Of a stretch of 64,000 bases of DNA, positions 27,449 to 34,990 are shown in pieces. The notes beneath the pieces are model-generated. The model searched no databases. It saw only the letters and a program-made list of their open reading frames with translations, and was not told the DNA's origin. Position numbers and translations under genes: made by a program. This DNA is from Hymenobacter tibetensis (GTDB lineage: Bacteria > Bacteroidota > Bacteroidia > Cytophagales > Hymenobacteraceae): the NCBI RefSeq assembly GCF_022827545.1, contig NZ_CP094669.1:2446001-2510000 (forward strand). The letters run 5' to 3'. The first letter of the stretch is position 1. Each line of letters begins with the position of its first letter.

Positions 27449-27531
27449 AAAGCCCTCAGCTGCACAAAGACGTTTGGGCCCTGCTGGCCGTGCTAGTTGC
27501 CTTAGGGCTCTTATGGCTGCTGTTCGGTTAG
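27400..27531 (+). CDS. Small single-pass membrane protein overlapping the thioredoxin-like gene
   Basis: A 43-residue frame starting ATG 27400 in a different frame from the preceding gene, with a 49-bp overlap. It reads MADAFSAARNATYVFVKS, then PQLHKDVW and a strongly hydrophobic C-terminal helix ALLAVLVALGLLWLLFG. A basic/polar N-terminus plus one tail helix fits a tail-anchored small protein. The overlap suggests translational coupling. No family recognised; it could be a chance frame, but its composition is unlike noise. Confidence 0.5.
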   Translation: MADAFSAARNATYVFVKSPQLHKDVWALLAVLVALGLLWLLFG

Positions 27532-27700
27532 AGCCTACAACACCCAGAAGTAACCTCCAAACTGCCCTCCAATTCAGCAGTGTAGCGTCCCTCCCAAAAC
27601 ACAGCCCTAAGCGTCCTACCGGTTGTTTCAATTCGGTGCCGGCAAGCAATGTGTATATAAACCTCGGCTGCTCAAGCCGCCAAGCAACCCCATTCTTTAG

Positions 27701-28468
27701 GTGTTTTTCCTGCTCTCCAAGCTCCTCGACTTCTTGCTGCTTCCGGTCCTGTGGCTGGTTTTGTTGCTGATTGCCGCCCTCGTAACGCAGCGCCCAGCGC
27801 GCCGCCGAAACCTGTTGCGGCTTACGTTGCTGCTACTGGTGCTAGGCACCAACGGCGCCCTCATGAACGAGGCCTTGCTGGCTTGGGAGTGGCCACCCGT
27901 GAAGCTCTCCGAGTTACCGCGCCAGGCCGATGCTGCCGTACTACTCACTGGCATCACGGGCGTCGGGAAGTCGCCCCACGACCGGGTGTACCTGCACGAA
28001 GGGGCCGACCGCCTAACCAATGCCCTCTGGCTATGGCGAGCCGGCCGTGTCCGGCACATTCTGGTGTCGGGTGGCTCGGGGGCCATGCTGAAAAAGGTGC
28101 ACACCGAAGCCGAAGACCTTATTACGTTGCTCCACTTAGCTGGCGTCCCCGACTCAGTCATTATCAAGGAGGACCGCAGCCGTAACACCCGCGAAAATGC
28201 GCTGCTCACCAAACGCATAGTAGCTGCCCGCCCCGAGCTAGACACGCTGATCTTGGTGACCTCTGCTTTCCATCAGCGCCGGGCTATGGGCTGTTTTGCG
28301 CAGGTTGGCTTGCACCCGCTACCATTTCCCGCTGGCTTCTTTTCCTCCGACCGTTCCCCAACCCCCGACTATTGGCTTACGCCCAGTGCCAACGCTTTGA
28401 ACCGCTGGAGCTTACTGCTGCACGAGATAGTGGGGTACATCATCTACAAAGTTTTGGGCTACGCCTGA
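27701..28468 (+). CDS. YdcF/ElyC family (DUF218) membrane protein
   Basis: 255 residues, starting at a GTG immediately after an in-frame TAG. Two N-terminal hydrophobic helices (LLDFLLLPVLWLVLLLIAAL and LLRLTLLLLVLGTNGALM), then the DUF218 Rossmann-like domain: AAVLLTGITGVG, RLTNALWLWRAGRVRHILVSGGSG, EDRSRNTRENA and VTSAFHQRRAMGCF. The ENxxxTxENA-type motif RNTRENA and TSAFHxxRA are family signatures. ElyC in E. coli affects peptidoglycan and envelope assembly; YdcF binds SAM. The specific role here is unknown. Convergent with aldehyde dehydrogenase across a hairpin that fills the gap. Confidence 0.85.
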   Translation: MFFLLSKLLDFLLLPVLWLVLLLIAALVTQRPARRRNLLRLTLLLLVLGTNGALMNEALLAWEWPPVKLSELPRQADAAVLLTGITGVGKSPHDRVYLHEGADRLTNALWLWRAGRVRHILVSGGSGAMLKKVHTEAEDLITLLHLAGVPDSVIIKEDRSRNTRENALLTKRIVAARPELDTLILVTSAFHQRRAMGCFAQVGLHPLPFPAGFFSSDRSPTPDYWLTPSANALNRWSLLLHEIVGYIIYKVLGYA

Positions 28469-28512
28469 CAACCAAGCGGCTGCTACTTTCAAAGTAGCAG
28501 CCGCTTGGTTGT
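28468..28512. terminator. Bidirectional terminator, 22-bp perfect inverted repeat
   Basis: Arms 28468-28489 and 28491-28512 are exact reverse complements around a single C (ACAACCAAGCGG...). The last base of the YdcF stop codon and the first base of the aldehyde dehydrogenase stop are the outermost bases of the stem, so the hairpin occupies the whole gap between the two convergent genes. Confidence 0.8.
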
Positions 28513-29912
28513 TATTCCACTTTCTTCTGCTTTTCAGGCTTTTCCTCCTTCGCTATCCAGATAGACTTCTGGTTGACAAATTCCCGGATGCCCAAATACG
28601 ACAGTTCCCGGCCGTAGCCTGACTTCTTCACCCCCCCAAACGGCATTTCCGGCGACGATTTCACCATGCTGTTCACAAACACTGCCCCGGCTTCCACCTG
28701 GCGGGCCAAGGCCTCGCCGCGCTTCACATCCCGCGTCCAGACCGAGCCGCCGAGGCCGAAGCGCGAGTCGTTGGCGAGGCGAACAGCGTCCTCGGCATTC
28801 TTTGCTTCAAGGATGAGGGCTACTGGGCCAAACAGTTCTTCGTGGTAGGCCCGTTGCTTGGGCTTGATGTTACTTAAAATCATGGGTCGAAACAGGGCCG
28901 TGCCGGGCTTGCTTTGGCCGCCGTGCAGCTCCACCTTGGCGCCTTGCTCTATCGAGTCCTCAACTTGCTGGGTGATTTCGTCGGCCAAGTCGGGGCGGGC
29001 GAGAGGGCCGTATTGAGTGTCTTCATCTAATGGGTCACCGGTGCGGAAGGCGAGCAAGTGCGTTTTCATCTTGCTGATAAATTCTTTAACCACCGGTTTC
29101 TCGACAATGAAGCGTTTGGCCGCAATGCAGCTCTGCCCGGCATTGATCATTCGAGTCTGCGCAGCAGTTTTGGCGGCTAGCTCCAGGTCGGCATCGGCCA
29201 GCACAATGAAGGCATCAGAACCACCCAGTTCCAGCACGGTCTTCTTGATCTGACGGCCTGCCGTGGCCGCTACTTGTGCGCCAGCCAGTTCCGAACCCGT
29301 CAGGGTTACGGCCCGGACCCGGTCGTCTTCAAGTAATTTCTCCACCATGTCGGAGCCTACAAGCAACGCGCGGAACGTGGCCGCAGGGAATCCAGCGTCG
29401 TGGTAAATCTTTTCCAGTGCCAGCGCGCACTGCGGTACGTTGGAGGCATGCTTGAGCAAGCCTACGTTGCCGGCCATCAGGGCGGGGGCCGCAAACCGCA
29501 CCACTTGCCAAAACGGGAAGTTCCAAGGCATCACGGCCAATACCACTCCAATCGGCTCATGGCTGATGAAGCTGCGCTGGGCTTCGGTCTTGATTGGGTC
29601 GTCGGCCAGAAACTCCTCGGCGTGGTCGGCATAATAGTCGCAGCACAGCGCACACTTCAGCACTTCCGCCCGCCCATCCACTACGGGCTTCCCCATCTCC
29701 AGCGCCATGATGCGGGCTAGTTCGTCTTGCCGTTCCCGCAGCAAGTCGGCTGCGCGGTGCATGAGCTGTGCCCGGTGGGCGAAGGTGGTTGTGCGCCACT
29801 CGGCGGCGGCCCGGTGAGCTTGGGTCAGTATGCGTTCGGTTTGCGGCCAGCTGAATGCACGGAACTTGCGCTCGACGCGACCAGTGTAAGGGTTGATGGA
29901 AGCAATAGCCAT
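28512..29912 (-). CDS. NAD(P)-dependent aldehyde dehydrogenase, succinate-semialdehyde type
   Basis: Oxidises an aldehyde to its acid with NAD(P)+. 466 residues, close in pattern to YneI/GabD-like enzymes of Bacteroidota. Seen: N-terminal ASINPYTGRV, MPWNFPFWQVVRF, TLTGSELAGAQVAATA, the catalytic Glu in VLELGGSDAFIV, the catalytic Cys in INAGQSCIAAKRF, EELFGPVALI, and the C-terminal PFGGVKKSGYGRELS. The tail KEEKPEKQKKVE is basic and probably disordered. Substrate assignment is from the motif style only. Confidence 0.9.
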   Translation of the reverse strand: MAIASINPYTGRVERKFRAFSWPQTERILTQAHRAAAEWRTTTFAHRAQLMHRAADLLRERQDELARIMALEMGKPVVDGRAEVLKCALCCDYYADHAEEFLADDPIKTEAQRSFISHEPIGVVLAVMPWNFPFWQVVRFAAPALMAGNVGLLKHASNVPQCALALEKIYHDAGFPAATFRALLVGSDMVEKLLEDDRVRAVTLTGSELAGAQVAATAGRQIKKTVLELGGSDAFIVLADADLELAAKTAAQTRMINAGQSCIAAKRFIVEKPVVKEFISKMKTHLLAFRTGDPLDEDTQYGPLARPDLADEITQQVEDSIEQGAKVELHGGQSKPGTALFRPMILSNIKPKQRAYHEELFGPVALILEAKNAEDAVRLANDSRFGLGGSVWTRDVKRGEALARQVEAGAVFVNSMVKSSPEMPFGGVKKSGYGRELSYLGIREFVNQKSIWIAKEEKPEKQKKVE

Positions 29913-30173
29913 AGGAAGTGAGTTGGGGCGAGGGTAGGGCAGAGATACTGCACCAAGGCTGCTTACGTAGTGCGGGGGCCAAAACGCCCAGAACTGCTTG
30001 AGCTACGTAGCGCACCGCATGTGCAACATACCGCAAAACGCAGCCGTATCACTCAGGTTGCGAAGCTCAAGCATGATTTTCAGGGTTGAGTTTCGAAACA
30101 AATGCGTTAGAAGTGTACTTTCGTCCGGCGGAGGGCTTATTCATTGCCCGTCGTTCTAACCTTTTTGCTGCCC

Positions 30174-30734
30174 GTGAATGTAATTCCCCCCGAAGCCGTA
30201 CCCTCTCTCTCCGACGAGGATTTGCTGGTGCAGCGCTTGCGCGACCGGGATGAGTCGGCAATGACGTTGTTTTATGACCGCTACTCCTCGGCCCTCTACG
30301 GTGTCATTATGCGCATCGTCAAAAAAGAAGAGGAAGCCGAAGACGTGCTGCAAGAAAGCATGGTCAAAATTTGGAACTCATTTAGCTCCTACGATGCTGG
30401 TAAAGGCAGACTTTTTACGTGGGTAATGAATGTATGTCGGAATTTGGCTATTGATAAAATCCGATCTCGACAGTACCGCGTAGGTAGTCGTACACAACCG
30501 CTTGAGGACAGCGCCGCAGTACGTGAACCCGCATCGCCCACGTTCCGGCCCGAGCACATCGGCTTGCAGGAAATGACCAAACAACTCAACCCCGACCAGC
30601 AGCAGGTCGTCGATATGCTGTACTTCGGAGGTTACACGCAGAGCGAGGTAGCCGAAGAACTGAATTTGCCTCTTGGTACGGTGAAAACCCGCGCCAGAGC
30701 GGCTATTAAAGTACTTTCTAAACTGATTCGATAG
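30174..30734 (+). CDS. ECF RNA polymerase sigma factor
   Basis: Directs RNA polymerase to a stress or envelope regulon. 186 residues from GTG 30174 (TTG 30144 is a weaker alternative). Region 2: DESAMTLFYDRYSSALYG, EEEAEDVLQESMVKIWNSF, and FTWVMNVCRNLAIDKIRSR. Region 4: PDQQQVVDMLYFGGYTQSEVAEEL, LPLGTVKTRARAAIKVL. The gene is followed two bases later by an anti-sigma gene, forming a standard pair; the two are presumably co-transcribed and autoregulated. Confidence 0.92.
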   Translation: MNVIPPEAVPSLSDEDLLVQRLRDRDESAMTLFYDRYSSALYGVIMRIVKKEEEAEDVLQESMVKIWNSFSSYDAGKGRLFTWVMNVCRNLAIDKIRSRQYRVGSRTQPLEDSAAVREPASPTFRPEHIGLQEMTKQLNPDQQQVVDMLYFGGYTQSEVAEELNLPLGTVKTRARAAIKVLSKLIR

Positions 30735-30736
30735 CC

Positions 30737-31651
30737 GTGGATACTCAGCAATACATCGAATCCGGCGTTCTGGAAGAATATGCCTTGGGCATATTGTCAG
30801 AAGCTGAGCGTTCCGAAGTGGAGCGCATGGCGGCTATCCACCCCGAAATCCGTCACGAGCTTGACGCTATTGTCATGGGCCTCGATGCCTATGCCGAAGC
30901 GCACTCTCTCACGCCTCCAGAAGGCATGCGGGAGCGAGTACTAGCCGGTTGGCAAGATGCCATTCGTGGTCAGGAATCCGAGAAAAACACAAATCCGGTA
31001 GTGCCGATGGCAGCAGCCCCCGAGGCGGTTGTTCCGCCGGTTGCCGTTACTCCGCCAACTGCTGTTCCCGAGCCAGTAGTACGCCCAATCAGCAGCGCAC
31101 CAGAGCCGGTGCAAGCGCCGGCCCGTGGCTTTGGTTGGTTGATGGCGGCATCGGTGGCATTGCTGCTGAGCTTAGGTGGCAACTATGTGCTCTACAACCG
31201 GTGGCAGCACACGCAGTCGGAGCTGTTTGCTGTTCAAAACGAGCAGGCCCGGTTTGCTACTACGCAGCAGGCTTCAGAAAAAATTGTGAGCACGCAGCGG
31301 CAGGAGTTGGCCGTGTTGCGCAACGAGCAGTTCCGCAGCGTGACGCTGGCTGGTACGCCCGCCGCGCCTACTGCCAAGGCTCGGGTGCTGTATAACCCTG
31401 CCACCCGCGCCGTGTACGTAGACGTACGCAGCTTGCCTACGCCTCCTGCTGGCAAACAGTATCAACTGTGGGCGCTTGACAACGGGAAGCCGGTAGATGC
31501 TGGGGTACTGGCTGCCACTACCGCCGCGGGTGAGGGCTTGCAGCAAATGAAAGATATTGCAAGCGCGCAAGCTTTTGCCATGACCGTGGAGAACGTAGGA
31601 GGCAGCCCAACCCCCACGCTGTCAACCATGACAGTTGTAGGCAACATCTAA
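30737..31651 (+). CDS. Anti-sigma factor, RskA (anti-sigma-K) family
   Basis: 304 residues from GTG 30737. The N-terminal cytoplasmic zinc-less anti-sigma domain reads ESGVLEEYALGILSEAERSEVERM. An Ala/Pro/Val linker (about 92-128) leads to one membrane helix (GWLMAASVALLLSLGGNYVLY, split as GWLMAASVALLL and SLGGNYVLY), a coiled stretch, and the C-terminal RskA domain (ARVLYNPATRAVYVDVRSLP, KQYQLWALDNGKPVDAGVL). It restrains the adjacent sigma factor until an envelope signal releases it. The last codons and stop are copied in a 53-bp tandem repeat. Confidence 0.9.
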   Translation: MDTQQYIESGVLEEYALGILSEAERSEVERMAAIHPEIRHELDAIVMGLDAYAEAHSLTPPEGMRERVLAGWQDAIRGQESEKNTNPVVPMAAAPEAVVPPVAVTPPTAVPEPVVRPISSAPEPVQAPARGFGWLMAASVALLLSLGGNYVLYNRWQHTQSELFAVQNEQARFATTQQASEKIVSTQRQELAVLRNEQFRSVTLAGTPAAPTAKARVLYNPATRAVYVDVRSLPTPPAGKQYQLWALDNGKPVDAGVLAATTAAGEGLQQMKDIASAQAFAMTVENVGGSPTPTLSTMTVVGNI

Positions 31652-31709
31652 ACCCAAGCCCAACTCCTACGCTGTCAATCATGACAGTTGTAGGCAACAT
31701 CTAAACCCA
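31604..31709. repeat. 53-bp tandem duplication covering the anti-sigma stop codon
   Basis: Copy 1 (31604-31656) spans the last 16 codons and stop of the anti-sigma gene; copy 2 (31657-31709) follows directly. They match at 50 of 53 positions, and all three differences are C in copy 1 and T in copy 2. Each copy contains the CTGTCA...TGACAG dyad. The 53-bp unit is not a multiple of 3, and copy 2 lies after the stop, so the protein is unchanged. Confidence 0.9.
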
Positions 31710-31737
31710 GGACCAACCACCATTGCTCGAACTAGAG

Positions 31738-31771
31738 AGAGCTGGGAACCATGTTTCCCAGCTCTTTTTTT
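31738..31771 (+). terminator. Rho-independent terminator of the sigma/anti-sigma operon
   Basis: Exact 11-bp arms (AGAGCTGGGAA at 31738-31748 and its complement at 31755-31765) followed by seven Ts. Confidence 0.9.
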
Positions 31772-32005
31772 GTGGCAGCCGCTTTTGAAAACAGTTGAAA
31801 CCGTTGGTTTGTAGTAGGCTGTGTTGCTATAAATTTCTGCCGTGTGGGTTGTCTGCTTCTGCTTTAGCAACCCTCCCTCAGAGGTAGCACCTTATGCGGG
31901 CGGGTTGCTACTCGCTAACTTGTGCTGCGCTATAGTCTGGTAGCGTCGCTTTTTCGTTTTTCTTTCACCTCTATTCCTTGCTGCCGCCTGGCGCGGTCCT
32001 ACTCC

Positions 32006-32344
32006 ATGGAAAAGTCAACCTACTACAACCCAGCCGACCTCGCCAAATTTGGTAATATCACGGAATGGCAAGCCGATATGGGCAACAAATTCTTCTCGTA
32101 CTACGGGGAGGTATTCAAAGAAGGCGCTCTAACCGAGCGCGAGAAGGCGCTGATTGCGTTAGCAGTGGCTCATGCTGTGCAGTGCCCGTATTGCATTGAT
32201 GCTTACACCTCTGATTCGTTGCAGAAAGGAGCTGACGAAGCCCAGATGATGGAGGCCGTGCACGTTGCTGCTGCCATTAAAGGTGGGGCAGTGCTTGTGC
32301 ATGGGGTACAGATGATGAACAAAGCCAAAGAGCTTTCCATGTAA
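32006..32344 (+). CDS. Arsenosugar-biosynthesis-associated peroxidase-like protein (AhpD fold)
   Basis: 112 residues of the carboxymuconolactone decarboxylase/AhpD fold. Seen: KSTYYNPADLAKFGNITEW at the start, EGALTEREKALIALAVAHAV, and the redox pair Cys60-Pro-Tyr-Cys63 followed by IDAYTSDSLQKGA, then AVHVAAAIKGGAVLVHG. I recognise this as the small peroxidase-like family (TIGR04169) that accompanies radical-SAM/selenodomain or arsenosugar loci; in some species the first active cysteine is selenocysteine. The ATG at 32006 starts the typical N-terminus; an upstream in-frame codon at 31922 is less likely. First of three genes of this theme; the radical SAM enzyme is not here. Confidence 0.85.
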   Translation: MEKSTYYNPADLAKFGNITEWQADMGNKFFSYYGEVFKEGALTEREKALIALAVAHAVQCPYCIDAYTSDSLQKGADEAQMMEAVHVAAAIKGGAVLVHGVQMMNKAKELSM

Positions 32345-32621
32345 CCCGGAAACTTAAGCCGGCCAATAGCATTCTACCAACCAGTACGGGCAACTCTGCA
32401 GCTTCAACTGGGCGCTAGGGTTGCCCGGGGCTGGATGCTCCCGCGCCGGTGTGCTTTCATAAGCTCAACGAAGTTGTTTTCAACCAAGGATGCTGCGCTG
32501 CCGTAGTTGTTGCCGATGCTTGGCCGCTACCTTCTTATCCGGCACAGCTTCATGGGAAGTATATGCCGAGAGCGAACCCCCCTTTCTTTTGTTACCCATA
32601 CGCCCCTCTTTTCTTTTCGCT

Positions 32622-33128
32622 ATGCTGCTAGGTCTGCTCACGGTAGGTGCTTGTAGCAAAGACAAGGATGCCAAGGCAGACCGTCTTACCACTTACGACC
32701 GACTGTTGCGAACTTTGTACCGCAATACGGTGCCAGCAATCCGGCCGGTTCAGTTAGCTGAGCTACTGCAAGAAAAGCCCGAAAGCGTGGTAGTGCTCGA
32801 CACGCGCACCCCCGTTGAATACCAGGTCAGCCACTTGCGCAATGCTCGTTTTGTTGATTACGATTCCTTCAAGAAAAATACGTTCGATAATTTGTCTCGC
32901 CGCCAGACCGTGGTGGTGTATTGCTCGGTAGGATACCGCAGTGAGCGGGTAGGGGAGCAACTGAAAGCACTGGGATTTCAGGACGTCCGCAACCTGTACG
33001 GCGGAATTTTCCAGTGGGTGAACGAAGGCCGGACCGTATACAACCAGCAAGGGCCAACTACCAACGTGCATCCGTATTCTCCTCTGTGGAGTCCGTGGCT
33101 GAAGAGTGGCCGGCAGGTGTACAAATGA
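32622..33128 (+). CDS. Rhodanese-like lipoprotein
   Basis: 168 residues. Lipoprotein signal MLLGLLTVGAC with Cys11 as the lipidated residue; the preceding in-frame codons from 32490 look non-coding, so the ATG at 32622 is preferred. The rhodanese domain spans about 44-140: SVVVLDTRTPVEYQVSHLRNA and the active-site loop VVYCSVGYRSERVG with catalytic Cys101. It ends with NVHPYSPLWSPWLKSGRQVYK (shown here as a conserved basic tail). Sulfurtransferase or persulfide-sensing role expected at the membrane. Sits in the interval between the peroxidase-like and glycosyltransferase genes that usually belong to arsenosugar loci. Confidence 0.85.
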   Translation: MLLGLLTVGACSKDKDAKADRLTTYDRLLRTLYRNTVPAIRPVQLAELLQEKPESVVVLDTRTPVEYQVSHLRNARFVDYDSFKKNTFDNLSRRQTVVVYCSVGYRSERVGEQLKALGFQDVRNLYGGIFQWVNEGRTVYNQQGPTTNVHPYSPLWSPWLKSGRQVYK

Positions 33129-33255
33129 GTACAGCACAGCTTCAATCTGGCGGCCTAAGCGGAAAATGAATTCGGCAAGCCACAGCAAGAAAACGTGTTG
33201 TACTGCCTTGTCTTTGGAAGGCGTCCCATTCATATAAACAGCATTACCCTGCACG

Positions 33256-33879
33256 ATGATGCAAGCAAACTCACCTACCACAGTGCCGCACCTGCTGATT
33301 TTTGCCCGGCACCCGGAATTGGGCCGGGTAAAAACCCGACTAGCGGCCGGTATTGGGGCCGAAGCGGCGTTGGCCGTATATGCGGAATTGCTGCGTCACA
33401 CCTTCGAGGTTACTGCCCACATACCAGCTCACAAAACGCTGTGGCTGGCCGAAACTCCCATTACTTCTGCTGCGCACACCTGGCCCGATTACGAGCAACT
33501 AGTACAGTTTCCTGGCAATTTAGGTCAGAAAATGCAGGCCGCCTTCGCTCGTGCTTTTGCCGCCGGCGCCACAGCCGTTCTCATCATCGGGACGGACTGC
33601 CCCGGCCTAACCGAAGAAGTGTTGCAGCAAGCCTACACCGCATTAGCAACACATGATGTGGTTATAGGGCCAGCTGAAGACGGTGGGTATTACCTGCTAG
33701 GAATGAGAGAGTTGTACGAGGATTTGTTTGCCGATAAAAGCTGGAGCACCGAATCAGTTTTAATGCATACGTTGGCTGATGCTGACCGGCTAGGGCTGCG
33801 CGTGGCCCAACTGCCTACTCTGCGCGACGTCGATGACATCGACGATTTAAGAGCGTGGCGCGAGCAGGAAGAACACTAA
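33256..33879 (+). CDS. TIGR04282-type (DUF2064) arsenosugar-associated glycosyltransferase
   Basis: 207 residues of the nucleotidyl/glycosyl-transferase fold related to CofC and MobA. Seen: HLLIFARHPELGRVKTRLAAGIG (nucleotide loop), LVQFPGNLGQKMQAAF, LIIGTDCPGLTEEVL with the acidic metal site, and VVIGPAEDGGYYLLGM. The KTRLA, GTDCP and EDGGYYL motifs are hallmarks. ATG 33256 is taken; ATG 33259 is an immediate alternative. It follows the rhodanese gene by 127 bp in the same direction. The TIGR04283 partner transferase and the radical SAM ArsS are absent from the window. Confidence 0.88.
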   Translation: MMQANSPTTVPHLLIFARHPELGRVKTRLAAGIGAEAALAVYAELLRHTFEVTAHIPAHKTLWLAETPITSAAHTWPDYEQLVQFPGNLGQKMQAAFARAFAAGATAVLIIGTDCPGLTEEVLQQAYTALATHDVVIGPAEDGGYYLLGMRELYEDLFADKSWSTESVLMHTLADADRLGLRVAQLPTLRDVDDIDDLRAWREQEEH

Positions 33880-33939
33880 CCTGAGAGCCGAGGCTGCGGG
33901 GTTTCTACGTACTTTGGAGCCTCACTCCACTTTTCTGCT

Positions 33940-34887
33940 ATGCGTCTTTCCCTTGTGCGTTGGCCACTACACCTGTGCCTGGCAGTAAGTCTAGGGCTAG
34001 CCAGTTGCTCGTCGCCCGACGACGCTGCTGCAAAGCGAGAGGCTCCAACCGAGGGCAGCCAGCGAGACGAGGAAGTGCCCAATGCGCTACGCCGCCTCAC
34101 ACCTCAGTTCAATCCCCAGTGGGCTATGGATACGCTCTGGGAAGACGGCCTAGCAGAAGTGGCCGTGTACAACGCCGAGCGGGTCATCTACGACGAGGTA
34201 CGGCAGTTCGAGTACGTGCAGCTGACGGTGAAAGAGGAGTTCAACAAGCGCTACAACGTGAAGACGGATAGTTATCAGCGGGCCGACCTGTTCCCGGTGA
34301 TGAAGGTCAACCAGTTCTGTCGTATCCCGACCGACCAATACCCATACCACTTTCTTACCTCCTTGTTTTTTCGCCGTGAAAACCCGGTAGGACTCTACAA
34401 ACTCACTACTTCCTCGCAGGAGTGGTGCGGCAACACGTTCAAGGCGTTTCAGGACGATGGCTTTCAGTACGTGCAGACGTACAATTCCTACTGGGATATG
34501 CAGGGAAGCGGCCAGCGCAATCTGCGCCGAGACGTACTTTTCGAAGATGCGCTGCCCTACACGCTGCGGAGTTTGCGGTTTAGCTCCTTACCCACCTTGC
34601 AAGCCACCATCTGCGAGTTGCAGCAAACCAGCAAAGCGGCGCGACCTGTGTATTACAAAGCCGAAATAAAGGTGCAAGAGGCCCCCGCAACCGATACGTC
34701 CGAACCTGCGTGGTTGGTGCAGGTGCAACTGGCTCCGGGCAAGAAAAGCAGCTACTGGTTCGCTAAAAAATACCCCAACCTGTTGCTACGGCAGGCTGCC
34801 TGGGACGGCCGCAACCTGTTTCTCAAGAAAGTCAGCCGGTACGCCTACTGGACGCATCCCACTCCTGATTCTGCTCAAGTCCAGTGA
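33940..34887 (+). CDS. Bacteroidota lipoprotein of unknown function
   Basis: 315 residues. Lipoprotein signal with LASC lipobox (Cys23). The body (ERVIYDEVRQFEYVQLTVKEEF, then the segment ending VMKVNQFCRIPTDQYPYHFL, LTTSSQEWCGNTFKAF, QGSGQRNLRRDVLFEDALPYTLRSL) matches a Bacteroidota-specific family that databases often mislabel as septum formation inhibitor Maf; it has none of the Maf nucleotide-binding motifs. It seems to be a beta-rich outer-membrane-associated protein. Follows the glycosyltransferase by 60 bp, so could be in the same transcript, but no functional link is established. Confidence 0.7.
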   Translation: MRLSLVRWPLHLCLAVSLGLASCSSPDDAAAKREAPTEGSQRDEEVPNALRRLTPQFNPQWAMDTLWEDGLAEVAVYNAERVIYDEVRQFEYVQLTVKEEFNKRYNVKTDSYQRADLFPVMKVNQFCRIPTDQYPYHFLTSLFFRRENPVGLYKLTTSSQEWCGNTFKAFQDDGFQYVQTYNSYWDMQGSGQRNLRRDVLFEDALPYTLRSLRFSSLPTLQATICELQQTSKAARPVYYKAEIKVQEAPATDTSEPAWLVQVQLAPGKKSSYWFAKKYPNLLLRQAAWDGRNLFLKKVSRYAYWTHPTPDSAQVQ

Positions 34888-34990
34888 AAAGCATAGGCTG
34901 CCGCTTTTGCACACCTCCTATTTTCCGGACAAGTTGAAACGCGTGGTATCCAGACCGAGGCAAACTACCCGATAGGAATTGCGCAAGCAA

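Noticed and set aside
32345..32621. 277-bp spacer before the rhodanese gene
   Set aside because: No promoter consensus, hairpin or plausible frame could be supported.
33903..33920. TACTTTG boxes before the 33940 and HIT genes
   Set aside because: One base shorter than TAnnTTTG and without a TTG element; not enough to call promoters.
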